Source: an uncultured Bacteroidaceae bacterium (lineage in GTDB: Bacteria; Bacteroidota; Bacteroidia; Bacteroidales; Bacteroidaceae). From it: DNA of 64,000 nt. The position numbers and the translations under genes were made by a program. Positions 1 to 8,133 of this stretch are shown piece by piece (the stretch's first letter is position 1; every line of letters begins with the position of its first letter). The DNA lies in the NCBI GenBank assembly GCA_944320955.1, contig CALUJL010000011.1:16385-80384 (forward strand). The letters run 5' to 3'. The notes under the pieces were generated by a model that made no database searches, had not been told where the DNA came from, and worked only from the letters and a program-made list of their open reading frames with translations.

Positions 1-1768
1 GTGTTTTGCCATCGGCCCGGCCATCATGATGAAGTTCGTCTGCCTGCTGACCAAGAAATACGGGGTGCCGACGGAGGTGTCGCTCAACACCATCATGGTG
101 GACGGCACGGGCATGTGCGGAGCCTGCCGCATCACGGTGGGCGGACAGACGAAGTTTGTCTGCGTGGACGGCCCGGAGTTCGACGGCCACCAAGTGGACT
201 TCGACGAGATGCTCAAACGCATGGGCGCTTTCCGCAGCATCGAGCGCGAGGAAATGCACAAGTTGGAGGAGCACCACGAAGCCCCCGCCCCGACTGATGC
301 CCCCGCTCCCGCCCCGGCCGACCGGAACGCGCGCACCGCGCCTTGGCGCGAGGAGCTGCGCCGGGCCATGAAGCCGAAGGAGCGCATGGCCATCCCCCGC
401 GTGCAGATGCCGGAGCTGGAGGCGGAATACCGCTCCCACAGCCGCCGCGAGGAGGTCAACCGGGGACTGACGGAGGAGATGGCCGTCCTGGAGGCGCGCC
501 GCTGCCTGGACTGCGCCAACCCGAGCTGCACAGAGGGCTGCCCGGTGGGAATCAGGATACCGGACTTCATCAAAAACATCGAGCGGGGCGAATTCCTGGA
601 GGCAGCCCGGGTGTTGAAGCAGACGAGCGCACTGCCGGCCGTGTGCGGGCGGGTCTGCCCGCAGGAGAAGCAGTGCGAGGCCAAGTGCGTACACGTGAAG
701 GCGGGAAAGCAGCCCGTCGCCATAGGCTATCTGGAGCGCTTCGCGGCCGACTACGAGCGGGAGAGCGGGCAGGTATCGGTGCCGGAAGTGGCCGGGGCCA
801 ACGGCATCAAGGTGGCCGTCGTGGGCTCCGGGCCCGCGGGGCTGTCGTTTGCCGGCGACATGGCCAAGATGGGCTACGAAGTGACGGTCTTCGAGGCGCT
901 GCACGAGATAGGCGGCGTGCTCAAGTACGGCATCCCGGAGTTCCGCCTGCCCAACCGCATCGTGGACACGGAGGTGGACAACCTGCGCCACATGGGCGTG
1001 CGCTTCGTAAAGGACTGCATCGTGGGGAAAACGGTGAGCATCGCCCAGCTGGAAGAGGCCGGATACAAGGGAATCTTCGTGGCCTCCGGAGCAGGACTGC
1101 CCAACTTCATGAACATCCCCGGGGAGAACTCCATCAACATACTCTCCTCGAACGAATACCTGACGCGCGTCAACCTCATGGACGCGGCCAGCGAGGAGAG
1201 CGACACGCCGGTCTACTTCGGCAAGCGCGTGGCCGTCATCGGCGGCGGCAACACGGCCATGGACTCCGTGCGCACGGCCAAACGGCTGGGCGCGGAGCGG
1301 GCCATGATCGTCTACCGCCGCTCGGAGGAGGAAATGCCGGCCCGCATAGAAGAGGTGAAGCACGCCAAGGAAGAAGGCGTGGAGTTCCTCACGCTGCATA
1401 ACCCCATCGAGTACATTGCCGACGAGGAGGGCAAGGTGAAACAAGTGCGCCTGCAAAAGATGGAGCTCGGCGAGCCCGACGAGAGCGGGCGCCGCAGCCC
1501 GGTGCCCATTCCCGGTGCCGTGGAGACGATCGACATAGACATGGCCATCGTCAGCATAGGCGTTTCGCCCAACCCCATCGTGCCGAAATCCGTAGAAGGG
1601 CTCCAGCTCGGGCGGAAGGGCACCATAACCGTCGACGAGAACATGCGCTCCTCCATCCCCACCATCTACGCCGGAGGCGACATCGTGCGCGGGGGAGCGA
1701 CCGTAATCCTTGCCATGGGCGACGGCCGGCGCGCCGCTGCAGCCATGGACAAACAGCTGAAGCCATGA
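1..1768 (+). CDS. Glutamate-synthase-type FAD/NADPH oxidoreductase fused to a PyrK-like domain (5' partial)
   Basis: The reading frame is already open at base 2, so the start lies upstream and the N-terminal ferredoxin-reductase-like domain is mostly missing. The visible part begins with the end of a PyrK-like module: GMCGACR and CVDGPEF carry the cysteines of a [2Fe-2S] site. Next comes the GltD N-terminal [4Fe-4S] region (RRCLDCANPSCTEGCPVG; VCGRVCPQEKQCEAKC). An FAD Rossmann motif (VVGSGPAGL) and an NADPH Rossmann motif (VIGGGNTAMD) follow, then the C-terminal GGDIVRGGATVI signature. Proteins with this order are annotated as dihydroorotate dehydrogenase B electron-transfer subunit fused to NADPH-dependent glutamate synthase, and resemble the SudA/NfnB-type oxidoreductases. 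The electron acceptor cannot be told from sequence. Its ATGA overlaps the next start by 4 bp, so the two genes are probably co-transcribed. Confidence 0.9.
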   Translation, partial: CFAIGPAIMMKFVCLLTKKYGVPTEVSLNTIMVDGTGMCGACRITVGGQTKFVCVDGPEFDGHQVDFDEMLKRMGAFRSIEREEMHKLEEHHEAPAPTDAPAPAPADRNARTAPWREELRRAMKPKERMAIPRVQMPELEAEYRSHSRREEVNRGLTEEMAVLEARRCLDCANPSCTEGCPVGIRIPDFIKNIERGEFLEAARVLKQTSALPAVCGRVCPQEKQCEAKCVHVKAGKQPVAIGYLERFAADYERESGQVSVPEVAGANGIKVAVVGSGPAGLSFAGDMAKMGYEVTVFEALHEIGGVLKYGIPEFRLPNRIVDTEVDNLRHMGVRFVKDCIVGKTVSIAQLEEAGYKGIFVASGAGLPNFMNIPGENSINILSSNEYLTRVNLMDAASEESDTPVYFGKRVAVIGGGNTAMDSVRTAKRLGAERAMIVYRRSEEEMPARIEEVKHAKEEGVEFLTLHNPIEYIADEEGKVKQVRLQKMELGEPDESGRRSPVPIPGAVETIDIDMAIVSIGVSPNPIVPKSVEGLQLGRKGTITVDENMRSSIPTIYAGGDIVRGGATVILAMGDGRRAAAAMDKQLKP

Positions 1769-3249
1769 AACGCCCCTGTCTCCTGCTCCTGGCCCTCCTG
1801 GCCCTGGCCCTGCCGCCCCACCGCGCGGGGGCCGGCGAGCCCGCGCACGCCCCGGAAACCGGAGCGCAGTCTTCCCGCAGCGCGCAGGAAAAGCCCTCGG
1901 CCGAAGAGCAACGGCTGAAAAAACAGGCCACCCGCCGCAACCCGGAGGGCTACAAAGAACTGGCGCGCTACTACATCGGGGCATACCGCTTCGAAGAAGC
2001 GCGCGAAGCCTTGGAGAGTTATAAGAAATATGCCAAGCAGCCCTCCTGCGAGCGGGAGGAGGAAGCCGCACGCACCGGCAGGCAGATGATGATGGGCGTG
2101 GTGGACGTGGTGGTCGTGGACTCCGTGGTCGTGGACAAAGGCGCGTTCCTCGAAGCCTACCACCTGGACGCCGACGCCGGGAAGCTCTGCCGCACGGACG
2201 ACTTCTTTGCCGCCCTGGCAGCCGGCCCGCAGCCGGGGGCATCCGGCACCGGCGGCACGGCAGGCCGGCAGCAAGAGGCCACGCCCGCAGTGCGCCCCGT
2301 GGCTTTCACCCCCGCCGCCGCGGCCTCGGCCCCCGACACCACGGGATCCGGCTCCCCGGCCCAGGCCGCGGAGTCCTACGTGGGGACCCTCTTCCGCACC
2401 GGGCTGGGCAAAAACATCCTCTACGGCAAGGAAGGGAAAATCTACGCCCGCACCTCGCGGCTGGGCGAATGGAGCCGGGAACAGGAACTCTCGGCCGAAG
2501 TGAACGACAGCACCAGCAACTACCCCTTCCTCTGTGCCGACGGGCAGACACTCTACTTTGCCTCCACCGGGCACAACTCCCTGGGCGGATACGACATATT
2601 CATCACGCGCTTCGACAGCGAGAGCAACGATTTCCTGCGCCCGGACAACGTGGGGATGCCTTTCAACTCGCCCTACAACGACTACATGATGGCCATCGAC
2701 GAAGTCTCGGGCCTGGGCTGGTTTGCCTCCGACCGCTACCAACCGCAGGGCAAGGTATGCGTCTACGTCTTCCTGCCCGACGAAAGCCGGAAAATCTACG
2801 ACATCGAGACCACCGACGAGGCCGCCCTCCGCTCGCTGGCCCGGCTGGCATCCATCAGGAGCACATGGCCCGGCCACGAAAAGGAGCGCGACAAAGCCCT
2901 GGCGGCCCTGCAGCGGATCAAGACGCAAGGCAGGGAAAGAACCCGCAAGGAGCAGGCCGACTTCCTGCTGGTCATCGATGACGAGCGGACTTATACCTCC
3001 TATCTCGACTTCCACTCCGACGCCGCGGCCAAGAAAGCCGAGGAATGGCAGGAAAATTGCGCCAAGCTCGCCGCCCTGAAGCAGTCGCTGGGCAAGTCGA
3101 GAGACCTCTACGAAGCCTCCCCCGAGAGCCAGAAAAGGAAGATAAGCCTCAACATCCTCGACCAGGAAAAGCAAGTGCGCGCGCTCGAAAGCACCGTGGC
3201 ACGCCTGGAAAACGAGACCCGCACCATCGAGATACAAACCCTGCAATAA
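1765..3249 (+). CDS. Exported protein with TPR-like start, PD40-type propeller segment and C-terminal coiled coil
   Basis: 494 aa. Residues 1-24 form a signal peptide (basic MKR, Leu/Ala core, AGA-type cleavage region), so the protein is exported to the periplasm or envelope. Around residues 48-85 there is a TPR-like helical hairpin (GYKELARYYIGAYRFEEARE). An Ala/Gly/Pro-rich linker spans about 150-205. A WD40-like (PD40) segment follows, with the diagnostic GGYDIFITRF near residue 275 and a later WFASDRY. The last 90 residues are Glu/Lys/Leu-rich and likely coiled coil. Bacteroidota use PD40/TPR proteins in envelope assembly, but this exact architecture is not assigned. The start overlaps the stop of the upstream oxidoreductase, which fixes it. 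Function unknown. Confidence 0.8.
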   Translation: MKRPCLLLLALLALALPPHRAGAGEPAHAPETGAQSSRSAQEKPSAEEQRLKKQATRRNPEGYKELARYYIGAYRFEEAREALESYKKYAKQPSCEREEEAARTGRQMMMGVVDVVVVDSVVVDKGAFLEAYHLDADAGKLCRTDDFFAALAAGPQPGASGTGGTAGRQQEATPAVRPVAFTPAAAASAPDTTGSGSPAQAAESYVGTLFRTGLGKNILYGKEGKIYARTSRLGEWSREQELSAEVNDSTSNYPFLCADGQTLYFASTGHNSLGGYDIFITRFDSESNDFLRPDNVGMPFNSPYNDYMMAIDEVSGLGWFASDRYQPQGKVCVYVFLPDESRKIYDIETTDEAALRSLARLASIRSTWPGHEKERDKALAALQRIKTQGRERTRKEQADFLLVIDDERTYTSYLDFHSDAAAKKAEEWQENCAKLAALKQSLGKSRDLYEASPESQKRKISLNILDQEKQVRALESTVARLENETRTIEIQTLQ

Positions 3250-3281
3250 CCCCCTTCGCCCCCTACCAAACCCCAACCGCC

Positions 3282-3746
3282 ATGGACCTACTCATCATCG
3301 CCGGCCTACTCCTGCTGGGAGTCCTCCTGTTCCTCGTCGAACTGTTCTTCATCCCCGGCATCAGCGTGGCAGGCATCGCCGCGCTGGGCAGCCTGGCCTA
3401 CGCCAGTTACTACGCCTTCAGCGAGATCGGCCTCACCGGCGGGCTGCTCACCCTGCTGGCCGCCGTGGTCCTGAGCATCGTGGCCTTCGTGTGGTTCATG
3501 CGCAGCCGCACGCTCGACCGCCTCTCGCTCAAAGAAGAAATCGGCGCCTCGGTCGACAACCGTGACGAGCGCAGCATCGCCGTCGGGCAACAGGGCGTCA
3601 CCACCACCCGCCTGGCCCTCATCGGGATGGCCGACTTCGACGGGAAAACCGTGGAAGTGAAATCCATCGACGGCTTCATCGACGAGCAGACCCCCGTCGT
3701 GGTAGACCGCATCAGCGAAGGCACCATCCTGGTCAAACGCAAGTAA
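3282..3746 (+). CDS. nfeD: NfeD-family membrane protein (short form)
   Basis: 154 aa. I chose the ATG at 3282 because the protein then begins directly with the first hydrophobic helix (MDLLIIAGLLLLGVLLFLVE). The longer open frame upstream overlaps the preceding gene out of frame. Three closely spaced membrane helices occupy about residues 1-75. A soluble C-terminal beta-rich OB-fold (about 90-154) contains the typical GQQGVTTT and GKTVEVKSIDGFID blocks. It lacks the ClpP-like protease domain of long NfeD proteins. It lies 42 bp upstream of floA, the standard pairing in which NfeD is the partner of a flotillin-like scaffold of membrane microdomains. Confidence 0.88.
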   Translation: MDLLIIAGLLLLGVLLFLVELFFIPGISVAGIAALGSLAYASYYAFSEIGLTGGLLTLLAAVVLSIVAFVWFMRSRTLDRLSLKEEIGASVDNRDERSIAVGQQGVTTTRLALIGMADFDGKTVEVKSIDGFIDEQTPVVVDRISEGTILVKRK

Positions 3747-3788
3747 ATTCACCAATCACTCACCCCTAATCCCAAACATCTTGTCCCT

Positions 3789-4769
3789 ATGAACCCCATT
3801 TTCCTCATCGCCGTCATCGTGGGATTCCTCGTATTCCTGGGAATCTTCTTCCACTACGTCCCCTTCTTCCTCTGGCTCTCGGCCAAAGTGGCCGGCGTGC
3901 ACATCTCCCTCATCCAGCTCTTCCTGATGCGCATCCGCAACGTCCCGCCCTACACCATCGTGCCCGCCATGATCGAAGCGCACAAAGCCGGGCTGAGCAA
4001 CATCACCCGCGACGAACTCGAAGCCCACTACCTGGCCGGAGGCCACGTGGAAAAAGTGGTCCACGCACTGGTCTCCGCCTCGAAGGCCAACATTGAGCTG
4101 ACCTTCCAGATGGCCACCGCCATCGACCTGGCCGGGCGCGACGTCTTCGAAGCCGTACAGATGTCCGTCAACCCCAAGGTCATCGACACGCCCGCCGTCT
4201 ACGCCGTGGCCAAAAACGGCATACAGCTCATCACCAAGGCCCGCGTCACCGTGCGCGCCAACATCAAGCGCCTCGTCGGCGGCGCCGGCGAAGAGACCGT
4301 CATAGCCCGCGTGGGCGAAGGCATCGTGGCAGCCATCGGCGCCGCAGAGAGCCACGCCCACGTACTGGAGAACCCCGACAGCATCTCCAAGATGGTGCTC
4401 CGCAAAGGGCTCGACTCGGGCACCGCCTTCGAAATCCTCTCCATCGACATAGCCGACATCGACATCGGCAAGAACATCGGCGCCGAACTCCAGATAGACC
4501 AGGCCAACGCCGACAAGAACATAGCCCAGGCCAAGGCCGAAGAGCGCCGCGCCATGGCCGTGGCCAGCGAGCAGGAAATGAAAGCCAAGGCCCAGGAAGC
4601 CCGCGCCAAGGTCATCGAGGCCGAAGCCGAAGTGCCCAAGGCCATGGCCGAAGCCTTCCGCAGCGGCAACCTCGGCATCATGGACTACTACCGCATGAAG
4701 AACATCGAGGCCGACACCGCCATGCGCGAAAACATAGCCCGCCCCGGCACCACGCCCAAACAAGGCTGA
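3789..4769 (+). CDS. floA: Flotillin-like protein FloA
   Basis: 326 aa, the usual length for the FloA/YqfA (UPF0365) family. An N-terminal hydrophobic hairpin (residues 1-50, [20 protein letters not shown]) anchors it in the membrane. The SPFH-like domain carries the family signatures [38 protein letters not shown] and [16 protein letters not shown]. The C-terminal third is an Ala/Glu/Lys-rich helix ([20 protein letters not shown]) for oligomerisation. FloA forms detergent-resistant membrane assemblies that cluster membrane proteins. Pairing with the short NfeD immediately upstream supports the call. Confidence 0.94.
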   Translation: MNPIFLIAVIVGFLVFLGIFFHYVPFFLWLSAKVAGVHISLIQLFLMRIRNVPPYTIVPAMIEAHKAGLSNITRDELEAHYLAGGHVEKVVHALVSASKANIELTFQMATAIDLAGRDVFEAVQMSVNPKVIDTPAVYAVAKNGIQLITKARVTVRANIKRLVGGAGEETVIARVGEGIVAAIGAAESHAHVLENPDSISKMVLRKGLDSGTAFEILSIDIADIDIGKNIGAELQIDQANADKNIAQAKAEERRAMAVASEQEMKAKAQEARAKVIEAEAEVPKAMAEAFRSGNLGIMDYYRMKNIEADTAMRENIARPGTTPKQG

Positions 4770-4888
4770 CCCCGCCGCCAGGCTCCCTCACCCACTCTCC
4801 CCGCGCCCCGCAACGCTCCCCCTACGGACGCTGCGGGGCGCGACGCCAACCGCAAGAACACCCCCCACACACCACACCCCCGTACGCC

Positions 4889-5782
4889 ATGGACCAACCC
4901 AAGACCTTCCCCCCCTCGGAGCTCATCGTCAACCCCGACGGCTCCGTATTCCACCTCCACCTCCTCCCCTCCCAGCTCGCCGACCGCGTCATCCTCGTGG
5001 GCGACCCCGGCCGCGTCCCCACCGTGGCGGCCCACTTCGACGACCGCCTCTGCGACGTCAGCAACCGCGAGTTCCGCGCCATCACCGGGCACTACCGCGG
5101 CAAAGCCGTCACCGCCCTCTCCACCGGCATCGGCTGCGGCAACATCGACATCGTCCTCAACGAACTCGACGCCCTGGCCCGCATCGACCTCACCAGCCGC
5201 CGGGAACTCCCCCCCGCCGACCAGCGCACCCTCACCCTCGTGCGCATCGGCACCTGCGGCGGGCTGCAGCCCGACACCCCCGTGGGCACCTACGTCTGCT
5301 CCGCCCGCTCCCTCGGTTTCGACGGCATCCTCAACTTCTACGCCGGCGCGAGACGCGTCTGCGACCCCACCCTCGAAGCCGAATTCACCCGCCACGCCCG
5401 CTGGAATCCCCGCTTCTGCGCCCCCTACGCAGCCTGCGCCGACCCCATCCTCGTAGACCGCCTCAGCAGCGACGGCACCATGCAGGCGGGCATCACCGTC
5501 ACCAGCCCCGGATTCTACGGCCCCCAAGGGCGCGAACTCCGCCTACCCCTGGCCGAACCCGGCCTCAACGCCCGCATCGAATCCTTCCGCAGCCCCTCCA
5601 CCGGACTGCGCATCCTCAACTACGAGATGGAAAGCGCCCCCCTCGCCGGCCTCGCCGCCCTCATGGGCCACCGCGCCGCCACCGCCTGCATGGTCATCGC
5701 CAACCGCCGCGCCCACGATGCCGATGCCGACTACCGCAACACCATCGACCGACTCATCCAGAACGTATTAGACAAAATCTGA
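4889..5782 (+). CDS. udp: Uridine phosphorylase (PNP/UDP family 1)
   Basis: 297 aa. It cleaves uridine (or another nucleoside) with phosphate to free base and ribose-1-phosphate. Conserved family blocks are visible: the phosphate loop VGDPGRVP near residue 42, STGIGCGNIDIVLNEL, RIGTCGGLQPD, and the ribose-binding NYEMESAPLAGLAAL near residue 248. It follows floA after 119 bp with no clear promoter and is followed after 6 bp by the GAF-type reductase, with which it is probably transcribed. Substrate preference (uridine versus other nucleosides) is inferred from overall similarity. Confidence 0.88.
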   Translation: MDQPKTFPPSELIVNPDGSVFHLHLLPSQLADRVILVGDPGRVPTVAAHFDDRLCDVSNREFRAITGHYRGKAVTALSTGIGCGNIDIVLNELDALARIDLTSRRELPPADQRTLTLVRIGTCGGLQPDTPVGTYVCSARSLGFDGILNFYAGARRVCDPTLEAEFTRHARWNPRFCAPYAACADPILVDRLSSDGTMQAGITVTSPGFYGPQGRELRLPLAEPGLNARIESFRSPSTGLRILNYEMESAPLAGLAALMGHRAATACMVIANRRAHDADADYRNTIDRLIQNVLDKI

Positions 5783-5788
5783 CCCCCT

Positions 5789-6286
5789 ATGGAACCCGAA
5801 TTCTACTTCCAAGGCGACAAAACCGCCGTCTACCGCCAGCTCCTCCCCGAGCTCGAAGCCCTCGTCGAAGGCGTCCCCTACCGCGTCAGCATCCTCGCCA
5901 ACGCCGCCTCCGCCCTGCGCCAGACCTTCGGCTTCTTCTGGGTAGGCTTCTACCTCGCCGGCGACGACGAAACCCTCCACGTAGGCCCCTTCCAGGGCGA
6001 CGTGGCCTGCATGCTCATCCGCAAAGGCCGCGGCGTCTGCGGCACCGCCTGGGCCACCGGCGAGACACAAGTCGTGCCCGATGTCGAACAATTCCCCGGC
6101 CACATCGCCTGCAGCAGCCGCTCCCGCTCCGAAATCGTCGTACCCCTCTACACCCCCGACCGCAGCCACATCTTCGGCGTGCTCGACATAGACAGCGACC
6201 GCCCCGCCGCCTTCGACGACACCGACCGCCACTACCTCGAACAAGCCTGCGCCATCCTCGCCCGCCACTGGGCCGCAGCACGCTGA
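5789..6286 (+). CDS. msrC: Free methionine-(R)-sulfoxide reductase (GAF domain)
   Basis: 165 aa, one GAF domain. It reduces free Met-R-sulfoxide and so belongs to oxidative-damage repair in the cytoplasm. The three redox cysteines of the family are present at residues 74, 84 and 108 (GDVAC, RGVCG, GHIAC), with the same 10 and 24 residue spacing as Cys84, Cys94 and Cys118 of the E. coli enzyme. The FPGHIAC and SEIVVPL motifs are also typical. It is the last gene of the 1-6.3 kb run and is followed 29 bp later by a strong hairpin with a T-run. Confidence 0.9.
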   Translation: MEPEFYFQGDKTAVYRQLLPELEALVEGVPYRVSILANAASALRQTFGFFWVGFYLAGDDETLHVGPFQGDVACMLIRKGRGVCGTAWATGETQVVPDVEQFPGHIACSSRSRSEIVVPLYTPDRSHIFGVLDIDSDRPAAFDDTDRHYLEQACAILARHWAAAR

Positions 6287-6314
6287 CCCCGCCTCACCGC
6301 CCATCCTCCCCCTG

Positions 6315-6352
6315 CCCCGCGCCGTTCCCCGCCCCGGCGCGGGGATTTTTTT
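6315..6352 (+). terminator. Intrinsic terminator after msrC
   Basis: CCCCGCGCC at 6315-6323 pairs perfectly with GGCGCGGGG at 6336-6344 around a 12-nt loop and is followed by A and seven T. It ends the operon running from the left edge. Confidence 0.85.
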
Positions 6353-6484
6353 GCCCTGCCGCTTTCCCCAAAAAGCCCCGCCGCTTTTTCCCAATTCCCC
6401 AAGCACTTTTTCCAAACACCGCAGGCACTTCCCGCCGATTCCCCAAGCACCTCTCCCCGGCTCTCCTTCCACTCTCCCACCGAT
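6353..6484. repeat. 22-bp-period degenerate tandem array E (about 5-6 units)
   Basis: Starting right after the terminator T-run, units of exactly 22 bp can be laid end to end at 6353, 6375, 6397, 6419 and 6441, with a degraded sixth. Each unit has the form CC(C/T)(T/C/A)GCCGC or AAGCAC, then a T/C run, then CCAAA or similar. The array separates the GC-rich operon from the AT-rich block that follows. See the other arrays at 12244, 23945, 31448, 40740, 49644 and 52932. Confidence 0.6.
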
Positions 6485-6609
6485 TCCTCCATACTTTTCC
6501 GGGAAAAGTCTTACGCCTCTCCTTCCGGCCCTTCCTCGGTTTTTCGCACCTATGCCCTAAAACATAAAAAATCCACCACATTTTTCTCCGCCGCCATAAA
6601 AACATTTCG

Positions 6610-6617
6610 TACATTTG
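6610..6617 (+). promoter_or_regulatory. -7 box of the structured RNA
   Basis: TACATTTG matches the Bacteroidota -7 consensus TAnnTTTG. It would start transcription around 6621-6624, just ahead of the rod-shaped RNA, with no reading frame in between. Confidence 0.6.
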
Positions 6618-6623
6618 GAGCGA

Positions 6624-6856
6624 CTTTTCCACAAAACGAATGCCTATGTAACACCACCGGACAAGAGACATACTAAAAATAAAGAAGCATTAGCTTTAAT
6701 CTTGCTTTCAGAAAATTCGCCAAAATTCAAAAGAAAGCCGCAAGAGTAAAAGTTGATGCTCACGCCGATTGGCGTGGGCTTTTACTCGAATATGCGGCAA
6801 CGGTGTTTGGCGATACCTCTGAAAGCGTAGACGAAGTTTGAGTCCGCGCTTTTTTA
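6624..6856 (+). ncRNA. Long rod-shaped structured RNA, 6S-RNA-like
   Basis: Six nested helices fold this region into one extended hairpin with internal loops. They are: CGGAC 6658-6662 with GTCCG 6842-6846; GCTTTCAGA 6704-6712 with TCTGAAAGC 6818-6826; TCGCCAAA 6717-6724 with TTTGGCGA 6806-6813; GCCGCA 6737-6742 with TGCGGC 6793-6798; GAGTAAAAG 6744-6752 with CTTTTACTC 6779-6787; GCTCACGCC 6758-6766 with GGCGTGGGC 6771-6779 around loop GATT. A large asymmetric open region lies between the closing stem and the second helix. The RNA ends in a T-run at about 6850. A closing stem, a central bubble and a long terminal arm in about 200 nt is the architecture of 6S RNA, which binds RNA polymerase. 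The family assignment is inference; the pairing is read directly. Confidence 0.6.
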
Positions 6857-6922
6857 TTGTCTATATTTCAGGATTTAGGGCTCTTTTTAGCAAATAAACA
6901 GTCAACCACAAATCCAAACAAA

Positions 6923-7444
6923 ATGAAGAAAATAAAATTATACGTCCTCACCCTTTTCACAACATTCCTGATCGCCGGAGCCGCTTCGTGCAACAACGAG
7001 GAAGAAAATCCGACTTACAATATTTACGGGACTTGGGAATGCATTGAAACTGTAGATGATTCTTATTATGGCAGCATTCGTCTCGGCAAACTCTACAAAT
7101 TCCTTAACACTGAGGATTATTACGCCGATGGTATGAACTGGGGACAGAAATGCTTTATTGGGACGGCCGAAGAGGGCTTCCGCATAAGAGGAGGAGATGG
7201 CAATTATCATACTACGGCCGATCCAACAGAAGAAGAATGGAATGACACAGATGGATATACCTACTACCTTGACGGAAACAAGTTCACAATAATAGAATGT
7301 GATTTGGATCGTTGGACCGGCACTATCACCGTGGAAGGAGATATCATGACTTTCAATTACACATACCAGGATTGGATATATGGACCTAATGAGATTGTAA
7401 GCGAGAGCAAACCTTATGTTTCTAAATTACAAAGAAGGAGATAA
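6923..7444 (+). CDS. Lipocalin-like lipoprotein, copy 1
   Basis: 173 aa. The start is placed at the ATG at 6923, because the sequence then begins with a lipoprotein signal peptide (MKKIKLYVLTLFTTFLIAG) ending at Cys23. The cysteine is followed by NNEEEN, an acidic stretch like the export signal that sends Bacteroidota lipoproteins to the cell surface. The mature part starts with GTWEC and is beta-rich with many Tyr/Trp/Asp, as in small lipocalin-like domains. A homologous lipoprotein follows 6 bp downstream. Codon use is AT-rich compared with the genes on either side, which suggests acquisition. A weak -7-like TATATTTC lies at 6862. Ligand and function unknown. Confidence 0.75.
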   Translation: MKKIKLYVLTLFTTFLIAGAASCNNEEENPTYNIYGTWECIETVDDSYYGSIRLGKLYKFLNTEDYYADGMNWGQKCFIGTAEEGFRIRGGDGNYHTTADPTEEEWNDTDGYTYYLDGNKFTIIECDLDRWTGTITVEGDIMTFNYTYQDWIYGPNEIVSESKPYVSKLQRRR

Positions 7445-7450
7445 TTCGAT

Positions 7451-8005
7451 ATGAAAAACAAGAAAAAGAGCAAGACGATATTTCGGTTTCTGACACTATA
7501 TGCTTTTATATGTCTCTCAGTATGTGCATGCAGTAACGAAGACGAGAATTTTTCCTCAGACAATACCAATAAAGTCTCACTTCGTGATCTTACTGGAAAA
7601 TGGGAGTGCATGAGTGGGGAACCCTACGAGTATAATGGCGGTAACCCAATTACAGATTGGAAGGGAGCCTTCTACAAAGGCGTAAAAATCTGGTTCCAAG
7701 AGAATGGGACATGTCGTTTTGCAGAATATGATTCTGATAACGGGATATACGAGTTCACTGATGATCCCTATTTCCACTATAGTAAATATCTACTCAACAA
7801 AGACAGCCTTATAATAATTCTCTACGGTGGAACAACGCGTTACGTAGGCCGAGTCCACATCGAAACAGATCCAGACTGGGCATACATGAAACGTATGACT
7901 TATGTCTACAAGGAGCAAAGTTGGGATGTAGAGAATAACCACATGAACCTTGAAACTGTCCGTACTTTTACCAGCACTTTCGTAACAATAGACCTTCCCA
8001 AATAA
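7451..8005 (+). CDS. Lipocalin-like lipoprotein, copy 2
   Basis: 184 aa. Basic start (MKNKKKSK), hydrophobic core, lipobox cysteine around residue 27 followed by SNEDEN, an acidic surface-export signal. The mature domain starts with LTGKWECM, matching GTWEC in the preceding protein, so the two look like diverged tandem duplicates in one operon (6-bp gap). Rich in aromatic and charged residues and probably a beta barrel. AT-rich codons. No function can be assigned. Confidence 0.75.
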   Translation: MKNKKKSKTIFRFLTLYAFICLSVCACSNEDENFSSDNTNKVSLRDLTGKWECMSGEPYEYNGGNPITDWKGAFYKGVKIWFQENGTCRFAEYDSDNGIYEFTDDPYFHYSKYLLNKDSLIIILYGGTTRYVGRVHIETDPDWAYMKRMTYVYKEQSWDVENNHMNLETVRTFTSTFVTIDLPK

Positions 8006-8052
8006 GCAAAATACTTACCGTGAGTTCGATATAAATCAAAACATAGTAAGTT

Positions 8053-8087
8053 GCCCGTCTTTGACCGAACAAAAGTCAATGGCGGGC
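8053..8087. terminator. Hairpin between convergent lipoprotein operon and pspC
   Basis: GCCCG and TTGAC (8053-8065) pair with GTCAA and CGGGC (8075-8087) with a small internal mismatch. It lies between two convergent units and could serve both. Confidence 0.5.
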
Positions 8088-8133
8088 TTCCTTTCAAAGG
8101 AACAGGCCGGAACCATGTATTCAAACCCCCAGT

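Noticed and set aside
1551..3276. Long minus-strand open frames opposite the first two genes
   Set aside because: They are shadows of GC-rich coding sequence on the plus strand, without domains or promoters; the plus-strand frames carry clear family motifs or a signal peptide.
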